Positions 22,977 to 26,482 of a DNA stretch of 26,482 nt are shown here, in pieces. The notes below the pieces were generated by a model that was given only the letters and a program-made list of their open reading frames with translations, had not been told where the DNA came from and searched no databases. The translations under genes and the position numbers were made by a program. Numbering within the stretch: position 1 is the stretch's first letter; each line of letters opens with the position of its first letter. Source of the DNA: JAKVJE01 sp047722305 (GTDB lineage Bacteria > Actinomycetota > Actinomycetes > Actinomycetales > Microbacteriaceae); NCBI GenBank assembly GCA_047722305.1, contig JBDNYM010000030.1:1-26482 (forward strand), given 5' to 3'.

Positions 22977-23357
22977 ATGTCACCCGCGCACATCCCTGTG
23001 CCCACAACATCCCGCTGCCGCATCCGCGACGTCCTCGACCGCATCGGCGACAAGTGGACCGTGCTGGTGATCGTCGAGCTGACCGACGGCCCCCTCCGCT
23101 TCCGGCGGCTGCAGCGCGGCGTCGACGGCATCTCCCAGCGGATGCTGACGCTCACCCTGCGCCGTCTCGAACGCGACGGCCTCGTGCAGCGCACCGTGTA
23201 CCCGACCGTGCCGGCCCGCGTCGACTACCGGCTCACCGAGACCGGGACCAGCCTCACCGAGCTGCTGCGACGCATGGCCGCCTGGTCGCGCGATCACCGG
23301 GACGGCATCGAGGCCGCCCGCAGCCGGTACGACGCCGAGCACCCGGCCATCCGGTAG
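22977..23357 (+). CDS. HxlR-family (DUF24) one-cysteine redox regulator, QorR-like
   Basis: A 126-residue winged helix-turn-helix protein. RCRIRDVLDRIGDKWTVLVIVELTDGPLRFRRLQRGVDGISQRMLTLTLRRLERDGLVQRTVYPTVPARVDYRLTETG is the complete HxlR domain. It has a single cysteine, C14, at the conserved N-terminal position used for thiol sensing in family members such as YodB, HypR and QorR. The ATG is supported by a full AAGGAGG 7 bases upstream. With the divergent QOR2-like gene and the palindrome between them, it is most likely a repressor relieved by quinones, diamide or other electrophiles. The sensing role is inferred from family knowledge, not shown by sequence alone. Confidence 0.92.
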   Translation: MSPAHIPVPTTSRCRIRDVLDRIGDKWTVLVIVELTDGPLRFRRLQRGVDGISQRMLTLTLRRLERDGLVQRTVYPTVPARVDYRLTETGTSLTELLRRMAAWSRDHRDGIEAARSRYDAEHPAIR

Positions 23358-23383
23358 CTCGCGGCGACGGCCCGGCACGCGAG
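23358..23383 (+). terminator. Hairpin directly after the HxlR gene
   Basis: CTCGCG (23358-23363) pairs with CGCGAG (23378-23383) across a 14-base loop, starting at the base after the stop codon. The stem is short and no T run follows, so this is only a possible terminator. Confidence 0.3.
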
Positions 23384-23619
23384 GGAGTGGACGCCGGCGC
23401 ACAGCGATCGCGAGCGAGAGAGCCTGCTGGAAGAGGCGGTCGGCTTGAGAACACACCCGTCGAACAGAGACTCTGCCGATCGGCGTGCGACAGCGTCGGC
23501 GCACCGGGTCACGGGACGACGGCTGGACTCCGAGAAGAGGGCGAACGCGCTCAGGAAGACAGGACAAGAAGTACGAGTGGGGGAGCCCAGCGAAATGTTG
23601 CGCTATGCGTCGCCTCGGC
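23384..23619. other. Non-coding stretch without recognised content
   Basis: About 240 bases between the HxlR gene and the promoter of the next gene. Open frames cross it on both strands, but their translations are Arg/Ser/Ala-rich without conserved motifs and with no ribosome site. I see no RNA gene, repeat or mobile-element end. It could hold a decayed gene or a small RNA that cannot be recognised by eye. Confidence 0.4.
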
Positions 23620-23648
23620 TCGACCCCCGCGGCCCGGCGACGTACGTT
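23620..23648 (+). promoter_or_regulatory. Candidate leaderless promoter of the small hypothetical gene
   Basis: TCGACC at 23620-23625 and TACGTT at 23643-23648 are separated by exactly 17 bases. The -10 ends 6 bases before the ATG at 23655, so the transcript would begin at or beside the start codon. No Shine-Dalgarno sequence is present, which agrees with a leaderless mRNA. Confidence 0.5.
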
Positions 23649-23654
23649 CTTCGC

Positions 23655-24008
23655 ATGGTCGATCCGAACCGCATCCCCTCCGCCCCGTCATCCGTCGCCT
23701 CGCAGTGCGAGTGCGGCGCGATGCGGGCGCGGTTCGCGGGCGGCCACGAGTTGCACCCGATCGTGCGGGCGGCCGCAGCGGCCACGCCGTCGCAGTGGGT
23801 GGATGCCGAAATCGTCGCTGTCGACGGCGAGGTGCTCGAGCTGCGCGACCTGTTCGGGGAGCGGTCGCAGCGCGTCTGGCACCATCGCGATCTCGCCGCC
23901 GTGGCCACGCCCGGCGATGTGGTCGCCTACCACCGCCAGTACGGAGTCGTAGCGCTTGGTCGAGTGTGGATCAGCGTCAGCGCGCTCCCTCTCGACCAGG
24001 CGCTCTAG
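23655..24008 (+). CDS. Small hypothetical protein with N-terminal CxCG
   Basis: I do not recognise this 117-residue protein. It has SQCECGAMRARFAGGHELHP near the N-terminus (Cys pair CxC, then His), and a helical segment. A likely small beta domain follows: WVDAEIVAVDGEVLELRDLFGERSQRVWHHRDLAAVATPGDVVAYHRQYGVVALGRVWISVSAL. The alternating hydrophobic pattern with turns suggests a five-strand barrel-like fold. There is no signal peptide or membrane helix. The in-frame reading extends up to 23445, but that part is Arg-rich and unlike a protein. The ATG at 23655 is preceded by a promoter with correct spacing, so I start there. It converges on the Csp-like gene with 25 bases between stops. Confidence 0.65.
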   Translation: MVDPNRIPSAPSSVASQCECGAMRARFAGGHELHPIVRAAAAATPSQWVDAEIVAVDGEVLELRDLFGERSQRVWHHRDLAAVATPGDVVAYHRQYGVVALGRVWISVSALPLDQAL

Positions 24009-24033
24009 CTCTCGACGACTCCGGTCAGGCGAC

Positions 24034-24462
24034 TCAGTCGGTCGCCATCATGGACTTCATCGAGTCCATCATCTTCTGGCAGGCGTCGGCGCAGTTGCTG
24101 CACACCTCGGCCGTCATCTTGCACGACGGCATCATGTCGGCGTGCATCATGCACATGTCGGCGCAGGCGCGGCACATGGTCATGCAGGCCTCCAACATGG
24201 CCATCATGGAGGTGCGCTCCATCCCCGCCGGGCGCATCATCGCACGGCCCATGGCCCCGCACATGTCGGCGCAGTTCATGTGCATCGACATCATCGGCAT
24301 CATGTGCTTCATCATCATGTCGTCCTCCGGCATCATGCCGGCGGCCATGGTGCAGGCCTGCTCGCAGGCCATGCACGACTCCATGCACTCCTGCATCATC
24401 TGCATGTCCATGCCGGGCATCGTGCCGTCGAGCATGTCCATCATCTCGGATGTCATGTTCAT
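24034..24462 (-). CDS. Met/Cys-rich four-helix-bundle copper-binding protein (Csp / DUF326-like)
   Basis: A 142-residue protein with 45 Met (32%), 14 Cys (10%) and 3 His. Cysteines follow the Csp ladder C-x3-C-x2-C-x3-C: 26/30/33/37, 93/97/100/104, and 121/124/128 with C114. The second helix has C64 and C68, continued in the same spacing by M71 and M75. The fourth continues by M131, M135 and M138. Csp proteins store Cu(I) inside a four-helix bundle through such Cys. No signal peptide or Tat motif is visible, so a cytosolic (Csp3-like) location is likely. The start at 24462 has GAGG 6 bases upstream (GTGAGGTTCGAC). The extreme methionine content is unusual for the family. No copper ATPase, chaperone or CsoR is in the window. 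Confidence 0.85.
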   Translation of the reverse strand: MNMTSEMMDMLDGTMPGMDMQMMQECMESCMACEQACTMAAGMMPEDDMMMKHMMPMMSMHMNCADMCGAMGRAMMRPAGMERTSMMAMLEACMTMCRACADMCMMHADMMPSCKMTAEVCSNCADACQKMMDSMKSMMATD

Positions 24463-24528
24463 GTCGAACCTCACTTCTGGACCCCGCCTCAGGGCGATTC
24501 CCCGATGCACGACGAAGCCCGCAGTCCG

Positions 24529-24534
24529 ACTCTA
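24529..24534 (-). promoter_or_regulatory. Weak -10 candidate for the Csp-like gene
   Basis: Reading the minus strand, TAGAGT at 24534-24529 fits the TANNNT pattern and would start transcription about 60 bases before the ATG. No -35 is evident and no CsoR- or CueR-type operator was recognised in the 93-base spacer from recQ. Confidence 0.25.
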
Positions 24535-24555
24535 GGACGATGCGCGGCCCCCGGC

Positions 24556-26412
<1,857 letters not shown>

Positions 26413-26482
26413 GGGGGGTTAACCCCTCTCCCAGCCCCCCAAACGGACAACCGACGGGGTGGCCCGGGGAGGGGAGGACAAA
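26413..26482. other. Degraded contig edge
   Basis: The last 70 bases contain runs of G and C and in-frame stops where RecQ coding sequence is expected, and resemble the flanks of the two N runs. I regard them as low-quality sequence at a contig end with no biological content to annotate. Confidence 0.6.

Noticed and set aside
23445..23654. N-terminal extension of the small hypothetical gene
   Set aside because: The 70 added residues are Arg/Ser-rich with no ribosome site, and a well-spaced promoter lies inside them just before the ATG at 23655.

Overview
The window is high-GC DNA of actinobacterial (Actinomycetota) character. Evidence for this is the strong G/C bias at third codon positions, frequent GTG starts, ATGA/GTGA/TGATG gene junctions, and the gene order yajC-secD-secF-relA ... 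rarA-rpsD-DUF948-alaS-ruvX-mltG-aroE-aroC-aroK/B-aroQ-efp-nusB. The short, cysteine-free-N-terminus S4 protein fits Micrococcales or a related order, but I cannot fix the family or genus. It is a draft scaffold: two 10-base N runs and a degraded right edge mark contig ends.

Layout. (1) 1-5410, plus strand: tail of yajC, then secD and secF (protein export motor) and relA (bifunctional (p)ppGpp synthetase/hydrolase). (2) 5282-7322, minus strand: an orphan AbiEi-like protein whose 3' end overlaps relA tail-to-tail, and a DUF349 coiled-coil protein. (3) 7402-13554, plus: rarA (apparently leaderless), rpsD, two small membrane/envelope proteins, alaS and ruvX. (4) 13587-20435, plus: mltG, then a nearly complete shikimate-pathway cluster (aroE, aroC, a fused aroK-aroB, aroQ), then efp and nusB, with efp having its own promoter over the aroQ stop codon. 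(5) 20503-24008: a succinate-semialdehyde-type aldehyde dehydrogenase, a divergent quinone-oxidoreductase/HxlR regulator pair with a palindromic candidate operator between them, and a small unrecognised gene. (6) 24034-26482, minus: a Met/Cys-rich Csp-like copper protein and a 5'-truncated recQ.

Most of the window is conserved housekeeping. The most unusual locus is the Csp-like protein (45 Met and 14 Cys in 142 residues), in which methionines continue the metal-binding cysteine ladder. The second is the compact redox module at 22064-23357. The sequences around both N runs look like false in-frame duplications made during scaffolding, so RuvX and MltG are probably shorter than they read here.
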